This document shows positions 52,216-60,143 of a DNA stretch of 64,000 nt, one piece after another. The translations under genes were made by a program, and so were the position numbers. The notes under the pieces are model-generated. The model made no database searches. It was given only the letters and a program-made list of their open reading frames with translations, and was not told the origin of the DNA. The stretch covers positions 1 through 64,000 of the IMG/VR virus record IMGVR_UViG_3300043788_000060. One strand, written 5' to 3'. Source of the stretch: a virus. How positions within the stretch are numbered: the first letter of the stretch is position 1; every line of letters starts with the position of its first letter.

Positions 52216-53000
52216 GTTAGGTAGCGGGTTTCACCGGCCAAGGCGGAGTCTTTAAGCGAGAACAAAAACGGGAATGACTCTAACCGGTAGAGTGACCTTG
52301 GTTTGCAGATAGCAACATAACCGCCCAGAGCGTGATTATGCTGCCTATAAATTTCGAGTTTGCGTAAATCGAGGGATGCTGGCTACTGAGGAGCGAAGGT
52401 AGCTGGATCGGGAACTTCCCAAACCACCCCGATCTTTGCCCTCCTTGCTCAGAAATGACGATTTACGCAATGAAGGTGAGGGCCACGGTTGGTCATACGT
52501 CCAAACTGTTGGGTAGGTACTGGATGGGACAGCCTCCAACAGCCCGTGGCCTGATTCCCAAAGGACAACATGATTGATTCAGAGTTTGGTTGGTGGCGTA
52601 GTTGGATTAGTGAGCTTCTTTCCTAGATCGATCTGGGAAAGATGAACCAGAGGTAGTTTCAGTTCAGCCCTCTCACCCCCGGAAGTCATGAGCCGGACTC
52701 GGGTGCTTATTAGAACTGAAGCGGGGATGGGGCTCGGGTTTGGCCTCAACGCATACCCACGGGGTTCATTACCCAACAGGCCCAACATTTTAGGTTTGAC
52801 CCTCTTCGGAGGAGAACAGCAACAAGCGGAACTTTAGTTCACACAAACTTGAGTTTTGACGCATCCCCCTCGCCCGGTACCTGCTTGTTTGGGGTGGCCC
52901 CTGAATTCCTAGGAATTCAGTAATCCGGTGGTCAAATGGTGGTGACACCTACCAGCCTGTGTGGGCAAAGTGGTGTGACTCTAGCATTCTCAGAGTAGAA
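52216..53000 (+). ncRNA. Large structured RNA, about 780 nt
   Basis: Nested long stems: TTGCGTAAATCG/CGATTTACGCAA (52360..52470) enclosing CTGAG/CTCAG and GATCGGG/CCCGATC; GGCCACGG/CCGTGGCC (about 52480-52556) enclosing CTGTTGG/CCAACAG; CTTTCC/GGAAAG around AGATCGATCT; TTCAGTTC/GAACTGAA. Ends in the three-stem element. Size, promoter and phage setting recall the giant ornate RNAs GOLLD and ROOL, but I could not match their conserved motifs. It may be new. Confidence 0.6.
52942..52997 (+). ncRNA. Three-stem RNA element, copy 2
   Basis: GTGACACCTAC ... GCC-TGTGTG-GGC ... AAAGTGGTGTGACTC ... ACTCT/AGAGT ... GAGTA. Same paired strands as 32285..32346 with different loops. Confidence 0.6.
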
Positions 53001-53038
53001 GCTTAATTTCGTCCAGATAATGGACTAGGGAGAAAACG

Positions 53039-53194
53039 ATGGCACCAAAGCATCCGGGGTTCAAAGCAGTTCAATCGAAGATCGCAGGAGAAGGCTATAG
53101 CAAGAAAGCAGCCGGAGCGATCCTCGCAAACGCGACACGAAATGCCAGCAAGTCTGCGAAGGCAAAGAACCCCAAACTCCGCAAAGTCAAGTAG
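53039..53194 (+). CDS. Small basic phage protein (51 aa)
   Basis: MAPKHPGFKAVQSKIAGEGYSKKAAGAILANATR: a short Lys/Ala-rich protein common in tailed phages, function unknown. AGGGAG before the ATG; a repeat copy just upstream; TAG abuts the next ATG. Confidence 0.6.
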   Translation: MAPKHPGFKAVQSKIAGEGYSKKAAGAILANATRNASKSAKAKNPKLRKVK

Positions 53195-53422
53195 ATGGAA
53201 GAATCTCTTCAAATCCACCACAGCGAGCAGATTCACTGGGCTTCCTACGATCCGGACACCCAGCAATTGAACCTGACGCTCAACGACCGGAGAAAGCACG
53301 GGTATTCGCCGGTCCCCCAAAAGGTGGTTAACGGATTTGTCCGCGCTAAATCCCACGGGGATTTTTTCCACAAGAACATCAGAAACAACCCGAATTACCG
53401 ATACCACGGAAAGGTAGAATGA
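53195..53422 (+). CDS. KTSC-like domain protein (75 aa)
   Basis: IHWASYDPDTQQLNLTLNDRRKHGYSPVP then FVRAKSHGDFFHKNIRN: the KTSC-domain layout (strands, VP, helix, SxGxFFxxxIR). The domain is common in phages and its biochemical role is not known to me. Confidence 0.65.
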   Translation: MEESLQIHHSEQIHWASYDPDTQQLNLTLNDRRKHGYSPVPQKVVNGFVRAKSHGDFFHKNIRNNPNYRYHGKVE

Positions 53423-53748
53423 ACATGAAACTGGCTTTACTTTCAGTGTTCCTAGCGTTACCACTTTTGCTTCCGGCGCAAGTCGTGGTTTCTCCCGCCC
53501 CGGAAACGACCGTGACCTTGTCTGGAGCGGGCACAATTTCCTCCTACAGTATTTTGGTTTCAACGGGGGACCCATGTGCGCTATACGGGGGAAAACAACT
53601 CAAGGATGGAACCTGTCAAACGACCTTTGATTTTCATATGGGTCCGGACAATTCCGTTTGTCTCTTGCATTTTTCTCTAAAACTCTGGCACGATCCGAAG
53701 GTAATTTGCACTTGGACTCCCAACACCTCGAAAGGAAACACCAAATGA
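53419..53748 (+). CDS. Exported protein (109 aa)
   Basis: Signal peptide MNMKLALLSVFLALPLLLPAQ, then a beta-rich mature part with Cys at CALYGG, CQTTF and CLLHF. ATG overlaps the previous stop. Function unknown. Confidence 0.6.
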   Translation: MNMKLALLSVFLALPLLLPAQVVVSPAPETTVTLSGAGTISSYSILVSTGDPCALYGGKQLKDGTCQTTFDFHMGPDNSVCLLHFSLKLWHDPKVICTWTPNTSKGNTK

Positions 53749-54056
53749 AGAAAGTATCCGGCCTACTGGCGGTACTGTTCGCCGCAACACTCGTAGCACA
53801 AACACCGCTTCCGCCTAAGATTCCGGTGGAAGTTCTCAAACAGTTTTATGCGGCAGACGCCGCCCAGCAAAGGGCCCAGCGCGAATTGGATTCAGCGCAG
53901 AGAGATATCCAATCAGCAAACGACGGCTGGAAGCAGGCTGTTAGTTCTCTACAAAAGATTTGTGGAGATAAATTTGCTCTGAAACAGGATACAGTCAACA
54001 CCGACCCGTATTGTGTGGCCAAACCTGAACCAGAGAAACCATCTGAAAAGAAATAA
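53745..54056 (+). CDS. Exported coiled-coil protein (103 aa)
   Basis: Signal peptide MKKVSGLLAVLFAATLVAQ, coiled coil (QRAQRELDSAQRDIQSAN), a Cys pair and a charged tail. ATG overlaps the previous stop; the two exported proteins form a pair and could act in the envelope, perhaps as a second spanin pair (unproven). Confidence 0.55.
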   Translation: MKKVSGLLAVLFAATLVAQTPLPPKIPVEVLKQFYAADAAQQRAQRELDSAQRDIQSANDGWKQAVSSLQKICGDKFALKQDTVNTDPYCVAKPEPEKPSEKK

Positions 54057-54062
54057 GCTCGG

Positions 54063-54132
54063 CTCGGCGCTTTATCCTCCTTTCTCGCCGAGTCACCGGG
54101 GACGGAATAATTCCTCCTTCCTCCGTCCCCGG
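54063..54132 (+). terminator. Two tandem hairpins
   Basis: CTCGGCG/CGCCGAG (54063..54092) and an 11-bp CCGGGGACGGA/TCCGTCCCCGG (54096..54132), followed by AGTTCTTC. Strong stems, but weak T tract. Confidence 0.5.
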
Positions 54133-54155
54133 AGTTCTTCAATCGAAAGGCTTTT

Positions 54156-54521
54156 ATGACAAACTGGCGCACTTTCCAACCGGTGTCGAAAGAAGAACAC
54201 CTGATTCTCATTAACGAAATTCAACTTCTCCGAAAGGAAATTAAAGAACTCATGAGCACCGTACCTACTGGACTAGCAGCACTTACCCAAGCCGATGCCG
54301 ATCTCGCGGCAGCAATCACAGCTAACACCACCGAAACCACCGCAGTTGTTGCGGCAATTGCAGCACTTAGCGCACAGCTTACTGCGCTGAATAGCGAGGA
54401 CCCGCAGGTAGCGACTATCGCCGCCGATCTCGAAACCAAAGTTGCTGCCCTGACAGCGAATACAACCGCGTTGACAGCCGCTATTGCTCCGCCCGCATCG
54501 ACAACCCCAGCAGCTTCCTAA
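54156..54521 (+). CDS. Coiled-coil and Ala/Thr-rich protein (121 aa)
   Basis: A helical start (LILINEIQLLRKEIKELM) then a long Ala/Thr/Leu coiled-coil repeat. Trimeric fibre-like. Virion protein by composition. Confidence 0.55.
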   Translation: MTNWRTFQPVSKEEHLILINEIQLLRKEIKELMSTVPTGLAALTQADADLAAAITANTTETTAVVAAIAALSAQLTALNSEDPQVATIAADLETKVAALTANTTALTAAIAPPASTTPAAS

Positions 54522-54523
54522 CC

Positions 54524-54649
54524 ATGCGCCGTCTACTGTTTGACCTTTCGCTTCCGTTCGTTATCTGTTGGGGATTACTTATCTGGTTTATCGCCAACTG
54601 CGGAAATGGGGGCGATTGGCAAACATGGATGGAAGACCATCTTTCGTAG
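54524..54649 (+). CDS. Small membrane protein (41 aa)
   Basis: MRRLLFDLSLPFVICWGLLI hydrophobic start, then a polar tail with Trp. Function unknown. Confidence 0.45.
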   Translation: MRRLLFDLSLPFVICWGLLIWFIANCGNGGDWQTWMEDHLS

Positions 54650-54710
54650 TTTGCGCGGGGAGCCTAAATACACCGGCCAAGACTCTGAGAGGGCCGGACG
54701 CGCAAAGTTT
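54650..54710 (+). terminator. Closing-stem element n6 / terminator
   Basis: TTTGCGCG/CGCGCAAA enclosing CCGGCC/GGCCGG, then GTTTT. Resembles n2 of the tRNA array and looks like an intrinsic terminator. Confidence 0.6.
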
Positions 54711-54723
54711 TAATGTCCGAATA

Positions 54724-54801
54724 ATGGACAGCAGGTTGCCTTTCACAGAGGAGTCGAACCGCTGGTTTACTAGCCCTAATCTGGCGGCAAGGTTACTTTA
54801 A
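54724..54801 (+). CDS. Peptide starting in the repeat (25 aa)
   Basis: ATG within the repeat at 54715..54729; reads MDSRLPFTEESNRWFTSPNLAARLL. Then the theme continues in another frame (54806..54988), suggesting either two coupled genes or a frameshift in one. Confidence 0.35.
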   Translation: MDSRLPFTEESNRWFTSPNLAARLL

Positions 54802-54805
54802 CAGG

Positions 54806-54988
54806 TTGTTCCAAGGAGCAGGACTCGCCGCAGACGATCTCTACGGAGGAGCAGTTTCTGAAGCGCAACCGGGCAACGTCATCGTAATATCCGAAACGAA
54901 TCGCGACCTGCCCTTTTTACTTCCATGCCAAATCATATCAAAAATCTCGGTATATGTGCTCTTTGCAGACAAGAGGTATTGTCAGTAA
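54806..54988 (+). CDS. Small protein (60 aa, TTG start)
   Basis: FQGAGLAADDLYGGAVSEAQPGNVIVIS. Start is weak. It may be the second part of the frame begun at 54724. Function unknown. Confidence 0.4.
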   Translation: MFQGAGLAADDLYGGAVSEAQPGNVIVISETNRDLPFLLPCQIISKISVYVLFADKRYCQ

Positions 54989-55164
54989 TGGACCTAAAGG
55001 AGCATGTCATGGGAGATGTTAATAAAAATGGTTTGATTGGCTGGTCCGAAGGGAAAGATTTATCTCCTCTTTGAAAGCAACTTTGGTGCAGCAAATGTAT
55101 TGCTCGCATCCACCCACGGATATGTATCTGTCCACATTGCAAAGCCGCCAAACTATCCGAATAA
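54925..55164 (+). CDS. Zinc-type protein with an in-frame TGA
   Basis: Codons 1-49 read MPNHIKNLGICALCRQE to KDLSPL, then TGA (55072..55074), and the same frame goes on KQLWCSKCIARIHPRICICPHCKAAKLSE to the repeat's TAA. The Cys pairs are split across the TGA (CALC before, CSKC and CPHC after), so the full protein makes more sense than either half. Could be a pseudogene, a read-through or a TGG to TGA change. Confidence 0.5.
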
Positions 55165-55179
55165 TGGACTAAGGAACTC

Positions 55180-55650
55180 ATGCCAATCGATCCGCTCGAT
55201 AGTATCCACATCACCAAAAACTTCCCAGACCACGTCCTCTTAGATATTGCTCGCAACGGTTCCGCCCAGCAAGATTACCGGTTACTCGCTGTTGAAATCC
55301 TGAACGCCCGCAAGTCTCCCAAACTACAGCATCCGGACATACAATTTCTGGTTCGTGATTTGGAAATCGAGTTGGAAGGAATTGTGTTTGAGCACCCGGC
55401 CCCCTCGGGACCGGGGCCGCTGACTGCTGGTGTGACGACCGCGACTATGTTTGCGGACGTGCCGATTCAAAACGAGTTTACGGGGTTTGAGTCCATCGAT
55501 ATGGACTCCTTGCGTGAGGATGGAATTCTTGTAGATGCTGTAACAACGGAGGTCATCTCTGACATTCCGCCGACAGAGCCCGAAGCCGTTTCGACCAAGC
55601 CGAAGAGAAATCCAAAGCCACCAAAGGATAAACCCGATGCCGCCGAATGA
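55180..55650 (+). CDS. Unknown protein (156 aa)
   Basis: Follows a repeat variant (55155..55169). IDPLDSIHITKNFPDHVLLD and an acidic/Pro tail with KPKRNPKPPKDKP. Overlaps the next gene. Function unknown. Confidence 0.55.
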   Translation: MPIDPLDSIHITKNFPDHVLLDIARNGSAQQDYRLLAVEILNARKSPKLQHPDIQFLVRDLEIELEGIVFEHPAPSGPGPLTAGVTTATMFADVPIQNEFTGFESIDMDSLREDGILVDAVTTEVISDIPPTEPEAVSTKPKRNPKPPKDKPDAAE

Positions 55651-56263
55651 TCCCGCAGTATATGTCGTCCGGCACGGGCGAACTGAACTCAACGCAACCC
55701 AAAAATTTAGAGGAAACGCCAATCCCCCTCTTGATAGTGTCGGAATAAAGCAAGCCCATAAATTAGCCAGCCTGTTCTCAAACATTCCAATCTCCCACAT
55801 CTTCTGCTCCGATAAACAGCGAGCAACTAAAACAGCCGAAATCATAGCGCAAGCCAAGGGTGGTCAGATTCACCAGTCCGAAGCCTTACGGGCTCTTAAT
55901 GTAGGAGAATTCTCCGGCAAACCCCGCAACAAAGAATCCGAAGCAGAACTTCAGCAGTATCTCGATGACCCTGATTGCTGCATACCCGGTGGAGAGTCGT
56001 TAAACGACTTTAGAGCCCGCATCAGACCCTGTCTACTAGAAGCGATAGATATTTATCTTGAGTGCGGAGTGCCTCCCATGTTGGTCGCGCATTCCTCGGT
56101 GGTTCATGAGGTTTCGAATATCGCAACAGGTAATCATAAAAAGATTCTAGTAGAGCCCGGCGGAGCAATCGCTGTGTACTGCGATGGCGGAAAAATTACC
56201 GCCGAACCAATTTTCAAACCAGTCAAGATTGAGCACGGAACACCCGCTCAGATTATCACATAA
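55637..56263 (+). CDS. Histidine phosphatase (phosphoglycerate-mutase-like)
   Basis: AVYVVRHGRTELN holds the phosphorylated His with Arg-His-Gly; later CSDKQRATKTAEI (second Arg) and LVAHSSVVHEV (second His). 208 aa, normal for the branch 1 family. It dephosphorylates a small molecule or protein; the substrate is unknown. An odd gene for a phage structural block. Confidence 0.85.
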   Translation: MPPNDPAVYVVRHGRTELNATQKFRGNANPPLDSVGIKQAHKLASLFSNIPISHIFCSDKQRATKTAEIIAQAKGGQIHQSEALRALNVGEFSGKPRNKESEAELQQYLDDPDCCIPGGESLNDFRARIRPCLLEAIDIYLECGVPPMLVAHSSVVHEVSNIATGNHKKILVEPGGAIAVYCDGGKITAEPIFKPVKIEHGTPAQIIT

Positions 56264-56308
56264 TTCACAAACCCGCTCTGCGGGCATAATCAAACAAAGG
56301 AAACAATC

Positions 56309-56989
56309 ATGTCCAATCCAGCATCAATAGCGGGTTTCACGGGTTCCGGTACTGTACGCAATACGTGGCCCACGCAAACTGTGGCTACCGTCACGGAAAC
56401 AATTTTACAGATCAACACCGACGGATCGGCGGTAGGAGCCTACATAACGGTGCCTACTGGCGGTCAGTATTTGGGTGCCCAAACCAACCTTAACGTAAAC
56501 GCTAACGCCTCCATTACGGGACGTTCAGGCCGTCATTACGGCCTAGCCGCAGGCGTATCAAACGATCAATTCTCTTCTGAATCTTGGAGCGGTCGCCCGT
56601 TCTTTGTCCGGGTATCCGGAATAGGTAATGCAGGCGCTAACGCTGCTCAGTCAATTCAGGTTAACCTATATCAGGGTTCATCGGCAACCGTAGCTTCGAA
56701 CAAGAAGGTTGGAACGACCGGAACGGGCCTTGCAGCAGTGGCTGGCGGCGCGTTCAACTTCTATGTGGAAGCGGAGATGCTGTGGGACCCAACATCGCAG
56801 ATTTTGTCCGGTTCGTACACAGCAAACATTGCCTTCGGAACTACGTCACAGTTCACAACTACGACTGTTTCTCCAAGCGTTGTGGCTTCGGTAACCGCAG
56901 CAAACTTGGTGTTCAACGCAACGTTGGTTCTTGGTAACGGTGCGTCGAGCACTATCACGGTCAAGGAATTTGTGATCGACCAAATCTAA
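56309..56989 (+). CDS. Virion-associated protein, paralogue of 35124..35771
   Basis: 226 aa, Thr/Ala/Asn-rich beta protein. Shares the SESWSGRPFFV, MLWDPTSQIL and VKEFVIDQI landmarks with the 35124 product. Likely decoration or fibre protein. Confidence 0.65.
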   Translation: MSNPASIAGFTGSGTVRNTWPTQTVATVTETILQINTDGSAVGAYITVPTGGQYLGAQTNLNVNANASITGRSGRHYGLAAGVSNDQFSSESWSGRPFFVRVSGIGNAGANAAQSIQVNLYQGSSATVASNKKVGTTGTGLAAVAGGAFNFYVEAEMLWDPTSQILSGSYTANIAFGTTSQFTTTTVSPSVVASVTAANLVFNATLVLGNGASSTITVKEFVIDQI

Positions 56990-57051
56990 AGTAACCGAGT
57001 TTCCGGCCTCGACAAAACCGGATTGTCCGAATAATGGACTACGGAGTCAAA

Positions 57052-57372
57052 ATGTCAGTTGTTATTAAGATTCTCCATGAACGGGACTGGAACGGAAGAG
57101 AGTACGCGGAAGCGGCTATCAGGGACCCCAGACTTACGTCTGACGCGATTTCCGGAGTCATCGGTTACGTTGTCGCGGCCCTTGTCAAACATCCTTCGGA
57201 TGGGGCAGTTACCCTTGAAAGGGCTATCGCTGTAACCGCCGATAACTCCGAAGACAATGAACTCGCCGAGTCAGTCGTCAAAACCATCGAACGCAAACTG
57301 AACGAGGCTTTTCCTGACCCAAATCAACAGGAAGTTCCCGAAGTCTCGCTCTGGGTACCCGATGGCAATTGA
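57052..57372 (+). CDS. Unknown protein (106 aa)
   Basis: Start MSVVIKILHERD chosen for GGAG; an in-frame ATG in the repeat (57034) would add MDYGVK. NGREYAEAAIRDPRLTSDAISGV. Function unknown. Confidence 0.55.
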   Translation: MSVVIKILHERDWNGREYAEAAIRDPRLTSDAISGVIGYVVAALVKHPSDGAVTLERAIAVTADNSEDNELAESVVKTIERKLNEAFPDPNQQEVPEVSLWVPDGN

Positions 57373-58078
57373 GTCTGATTACGACGTACTTGACTACGAA
57401 GCTGGAGCGGACAACGAAGTTCGTGGACAAGAATGTTGTAGCTGCTTTCGACTACTCCGGTGGGAGTTCTTCGATAGAAATTCTGCCTATAAAAACGGCT
57501 ACTCTCCGCAATGTAGCTGGTGCAAGCAACAGCCCGTTCTTAGCGTAGCCGAGCACACCGCTCGTTTACGGCAGATGAACTACAACTCCGATGGAACCAA
57601 ACGTCAGAGGCACATAGATCAAGACGAGTTCCATAAAGAGCGCAAGGGCGAAGTCGTGGACTTTTCCTTGTTCCTTCAGAAACTCCACCACATCTATCCA
57701 AATCTCTATATCACCCCCGGAGCAGTAACCGTAAACGGTAAAATCGCCGATATCTCACTGTTCGCCACCAGCGGCGTAGCCAAATCCGAATGGAGAGGCC
57801 AAACCGCAAAATACATGGGATACATTACCATAGGCCCCATGCCCGAGTACAACGAGTACGAGTTCGATTCGAGAGATATTATGCTACGAGCAACTCGGAT
57901 TGGATGGAGAGATGTCCTTCTTCGGTTTATCAAGAACGGAATTTTGACCGAAGAACAATGTAACAGAGAATTTGGACCCCCGTCTGGGTTCGCAGATTCG
58001 ACCTACTGGTACAAGAAATTGCATCAGTTTAGAAATTCCAAGAAACTCGTAAACACACCTTCCGTTAGTTCGGATTGA
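57362..58078 (+). CDS. Protein with N-terminal zinc motif (238 aa)
   Basis: CCSCFRLLRWEFFDRNSAYKNG then CSWCKQQ at the N-terminus resembles the CxxC...FYxxxxxxxGxxxxCxxC motif of HNH-associated proteins such as the endonuclease VII gene at 1..646, but no HNH follows. The rest is alpha/beta. Function unknown. Confidence 0.6.
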   Translation: MAIESDYDVLDYEAGADNEVRGQECCSCFRLLRWEFFDRNSAYKNGYSPQCSWCKQQPVLSVAEHTARLRQMNYNSDGTKRQRHIDQDEFHKERKGEVVDFSLFLQKLHHIYPNLYITPGAVTVNGKIADISLFATSGVAKSEWRGQTAKYMGYITIGPMPEYNEYEFDSRDIMLRATRIGWRDVLLRFIKNGILTEEQCNREFGPPSGFADSTYWYKKLHQFRNSKKLVNTPSVSSD

Positions 58079-58092
58079 ACTAGGAGCCCGAA

Positions 58093-58695
58093 ATGTCCAT
58101 AAAACCCATCAAGCCCAAATCAGATTCACCCGAAGAGCCAGTTTCAGCAAACGTTGAAATTCCCCCAGTCGTTGAAACTGCTGTAGATACTAGCGCGAAG
58201 CCCTTGTCTACCGAGCAGTTGCTTCAGATCATCGTTTCCCTGCAACAGGACAACGCCAAAGCGAACGCCGCTCTGGCCAACGCTATCTTGGAAACCACCA
58301 AGCCCCGCGAAGTTCTCAAGACTAAAGAGCAACTCGCTCGGGAAGCCAACGACAAGATTTTCGAAGAGCAAGCCAAAGAAACCAGACGGCGTCAGAGGCA
58401 AACCAAGCAAACCGAGCAAGAACAGTGCGACCACATCGCCGGTAGTCTTGGAGAGACCCGAGACGTTCACCAACGTACCTCGATTGTCTGGCACCGCACA
58501 GACGCTCAAGTGGACATCGGAATTTGCTCAACCTGCCAGCGATTGTTCCACCCCGAAGACCCGGTCGATGCCCAAGGCCACAACTATTCGTATTGGCGTC
58601 GTAAGGGCTCGTTCAACCGCATCTCCGCAGCCGGTGTCCGCCAGTTTATGGACCCGCTCCGAGCCCAACACGATTCGTTTTTGCGCGACAGCTAA
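58093..58695 (+). CDS. Coiled-coil protein with Cys pair (200 aa)
   Basis: LLQIIVSLQQDNAKANAALANAI then Glu/Arg/Gln coil (KIFEEQAKETRRRQRQTKQ) and a globular C-terminus with HRTDAQVDIGICSTCQRLFHP. Structural or scaffold-like by context; unknown. Confidence 0.55.
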   Translation: MSIKPIKPKSDSPEEPVSANVEIPPVVETAVDTSAKPLSTEQLLQIIVSLQQDNAKANAALANAILETTKPREVLKTKEQLAREANDKIFEEQAKETRRRQRQTKQTEQEQCDHIAGSLGETRDVHQRTSIVWHRTDAQVDIGICSTCQRLFHPEDPVDAQGHNYSYWRRKGSFNRISAAGVRQFMDPLRAQHDSFLRDS

Positions 58696-58705
58696 CTGAG
58701 GATAT

Positions 58706-59119
58706 ATGGAAGAACTTCTTGATTATGAAAGCTGGGTACGCCAGTTCATAGAGAACCTGTTCTCCTATTTTGATATTGTTGGATGGGAACTCCGCATTGA
58801 ATTTGCTAACGCTCCATCGGAAAAACACGGGGGAAATGCCTACGCAAGTATCGATGTGGAGCCCACCTATCAAATGGCCACCATTACCTGCTTTCCAATC
58901 GTAAAAGAAGATTTTGACGAGAAGAAGATAGATGACATGGTCCAACGCCTGACTCACGAAGTCGTGCATGTTTTCCTCTCTCCGTTTCAAGAATTTGTAG
59001 AACCCCACCTCTCGACAACCACTTCTCCTTATTTCAATAAAATCCTAGAACAGCAGACGCAAAAGCTGACGATGGTTTTCTTGAAAACCCTTCCTAAAAA
59101 TCTAATCCCACCAAGGTAG
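58706..59119 (+). CDS. HExxH metalloprotease-like protein (137 aa)
   Basis: MVQRLTHEVVHVFLSPFQEFVE: His-Glu-x-x-His and a later Glu, a zincin. Unlike the shorter protein at 25164 but with the same motif. A prohead or tail protease role is possible but untested. Confidence 0.6.
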   Translation: MEELLDYESWVRQFIENLFSYFDIVGWELRIEFANAPSEKHGGNAYASIDVEPTYQMATITCFPIVKEDFDEKKIDDMVQRLTHEVVHVFLSPFQEFVEPHLSTTTSPYFNKILEQQTQKLTMVFLKTLPKNLIPPR

Positions 59120-59120
59120 C

Positions 59121-59837
59121 ATGGCTTCCTCCACGATCCAACTTCAGCGGACGATCAACCGCTCCTCGCAATACGCCCGCTTGGAGCCACTGACGTTTGT
59201 CTCAAATACCGCTAATGACCCGGCGTTTTCAAACGCCGATTGGGTGATGCAGACTATTTTGGCTCCCCCGTTTGCGTGGAGATGGAACAGGACCTCGGAA
59301 GGAACTCCGTCGGCCCCTGCGTTTGTCACTGAAATCGGCGTAACGGACTATCAAGTTAATCTCCCAACTTTTGGTTGGCTCGAAAAGGCTACTTTGTACG
59401 ATCCAACTTCTGGATACGCGGCTCTGGAATTGCAAGTAGAACTGATCAAGGCTATCGAAACCAACCCTATCCAACCCCAGCGTATCGCAACACAACTTGA
59501 CGACGGACAAGGAAACATAACGTTCCGATTATTCGGGTCCCCGGATCAGGTCTATAATGTTTGTCTGGAATTTCAAAACGCGGCCCAATTATTCACCGAT
59601 CCAACAAATACGTGGGCTCCTATTCCGGACTACTTATCATACATCTACAACGAAGGCATGGATTATAAGACGTTTGAATATTTGTCGGACCCCCGTATGC
59701 AGACATCTGGACAGTTGTTCTTTCAATCCCTCGCTGCGGCTTCTGAAGGGCTGACGGAATCTCAGAAAAATCTTTGGCTAAGTGACAAAATGAATACGCT
59801 CCGTCAGACTGCATCCGTTCAATCGGGGAGGGCCTAA
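59121..59837 (+). CDS. Structural protein of unknown type (238 aa)
   Basis: SRYARLEPLTF, WVMQTILAPPFAWRWNR, and LPTFGWLEKATLYDP. Its TAA overlaps the next ATG. The pattern fits proteins of the head-tail region of related phages; no firm family. Confidence 0.6.
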   Translation: MASSTIQLQRTINRSSQYARLEPLTFVSNTANDPAFSNADWVMQTILAPPFAWRWNRTSEGTPSAPAFVTEIGVTDYQVNLPTFGWLEKATLYDPTSGYAALELQVELIKAIETNPIQPQRIATQLDDGQGNITFRLFGSPDQVYNVCLEFQNAAQLFTDPTNTWAPIPDYLSYIYNEGMDYKTFEYLSDPRMQTSGQLFFQSLAAASEGLTESQKNLWLSDKMNTLRQTASVQSGRA

Positions 59838-60136
59838 TGGGAACAGCAACTACCGGGTTTCATCGCTTTAGTAACGTCACTGCTCGGGCTCCATACTCAA
59901 CTACCCAAGAGGTGGTTCCCGGGGCTACTATTTATGTAACTTTGACGACGACCGGAGCCGGGGCTGTTATTTATTCGGACCCGGGACTGTCTGTAGTTAT
60001 ACCGGGGTCGTTGATTACTGCCGACCCCTCGGGGTGGTACGAATATTATATTCCCCTGAATTACAACGTGACAGAAACCATTACCTCGGTTTCCGGATTG
60101 AATTTTACGATCACGAACATCGTGTCTAACACATAG
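59837..60136 (+). CDS. Small virion-type protein (99 aa), sibling of the tail fibre N-terminus
   Basis: ATTGFHRFSNVTAR ... IYVTLTTTGAGAVIYSDPGLS ... YYIPLNYNVTETI closely parallels residues 24-110 of the next protein (ATTGYHRVNQVLSR ... IYSDPLLS ... YYVPLNYCVTETI). Probably a tail or collar attachment domain made on its own. Confidence 0.65.
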   Translation: MGTATTGFHRFSNVTARAPYSTTQEVVPGATIYVTLTTTGAGAVIYSDPGLSVVIPGSLITADPSGWYEYYIPLNYNVTETITSVSGLNFTITNIVSNT

Positions 60137-60143
60137 GATTGGA

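Larger units (their letters stand above)
52197..53038 (+). other. 840-nt gene-free stretch
   Basis: Holds one promoter, a large folded RNA, the second copy of the three-stem element, and a repeat (53011..53025). No supported reading frame of more than about 60 codons on the plus strand. Confidence 0.6.

Noticed and set aside
54925-55164. Selenoprotein
   Set aside because: No selenocysteine tRNA and no convincing SECIS hairpin after the TGA; a nonsense change or read-through is simpler.
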